A stretch of DNA of 64,000 nt from Istiophorus platypterus (taxonomy: Eukaryota > Chordata > Actinopteri > Istiophoriformes > Istiophoridae). Positions 63,711 through 64,000 of the stretch are shown here, one piece after another. The stretch lies in contig CM029115.1 of the NCBI GenBank assembly GCA_016859345.1, positions 14,792,001 to 14,856,000 on the forward strand. The letters run 5' to 3'. Below the pieces are notes generated by a model. That model saw only the letters and a program-made list of their open reading frames with translations. It was not told where the DNA came from and did not search any database. Each line of letters starts with the position of its first letter. Position 1 is the stretch's first letter. Both the position numbers and the translations under genes were made by a program.

Positions 63711-64000
63711 TGACAATACAATACGAACTAGCAAATGTGATATCTGATAAATTTGCGGTGTGATTGCTGGCTTTTCGAAAAGCTGACACTAAACTGTATC
63801 ACTGGCTGCTGGAAAAAAAACGCTGAAGCTGAAATACTAGAAACTTATCTGCACCGATGGACTAAATTGGTAGAAAGAGTAGATCATGCTGAAGAGAGAA
63901 AAAGGGCTGAGACCTGCATTAGATAAACACCTCAGGCTTCAAAGAAGTTGTCTAAAAGACTGATCTGAATCAGCTGTTTATACGTTACTGAAATCAGAGG
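63711..64000. other. Unassigned right-edge sequence
   Basis: No coding exon, repeat family or RNA gene recognised. Confidence 0.4.

Overview
The window is vertebrate nuclear DNA, most likely from a teleost fish. Introns are short and obey GT-AG rules, (CA)n and (TA)n microsatellites are common, and there are remnants of fish-type SINEs, a Tc1-like terminus and a MITE. Gene order matches human 12q24.31 (KNTC1, RSRC2, ZCCHC8, CLIP1). Products were named by comparing conceptually spliced exons with remembered human proteins; no database search was run.

Layout. (1) 34-17470, minus strand: KNTC1/ROD, 55 coding exons, about 2,022 residues, with the C-terminal ~150 residues beyond the left edge. 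(2) 17471-18689: shared head-to-head promoter region with a GC box and a (TA)n tract. (3) 18690-24325, plus: RSRC2, 10 coding exons, 410 aa, with a MITE in intron 7. (4) 25301-26937, minus: an unrecognised four-exon gene, 387 aa, tail-to-tail with RSRC2. (5) 28101-33026, plus: ZCCHC8, 14 coding exons, 813 aa, with two introns that look U12-type and a 39-bp coding minisatellite. (6) 34508-59418, plus: CLIP1/CLIP-170. It has a TATA-containing GC-rich promoter, a noncoding first exon and 25 coding exons encoding 2,228 aa, including one 2,454-nt exon that explains why it is about 790 aa longer than human CLIP-170. (7) 59419-64000: CLIP1 3'UTR, then gene-poor DNA with two degenerate tRNA-derived SINEs and possible exon remnants near 62-63 kb.

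The genes do not form a pathway or operon. KNTC1 (spindle checkpoint RZZ complex) and CLIP1 (microtubule plus-end tracking) both act at kinetochores and microtubules. RSRC2 and ZCCHC8 (NEXT complex) are nuclear RNA-processing proteins. The most striking observation is in ZCCHC8: six perfect tandem copies of a 13-residue unit, each containing VKIEEDSP, which matches the phosphorylation-dependent SUMOylation motif (psi-K-x-E-x-x-S-P). Other notable points are the AT-AC intron, two GC-AG introns, microsatellites that form or abut KNTC1 splice sites, the giant CLIP1 exon and the unrecognised gene. Splice coordinates come from reading frame plus consensus and may be off by a base or two.
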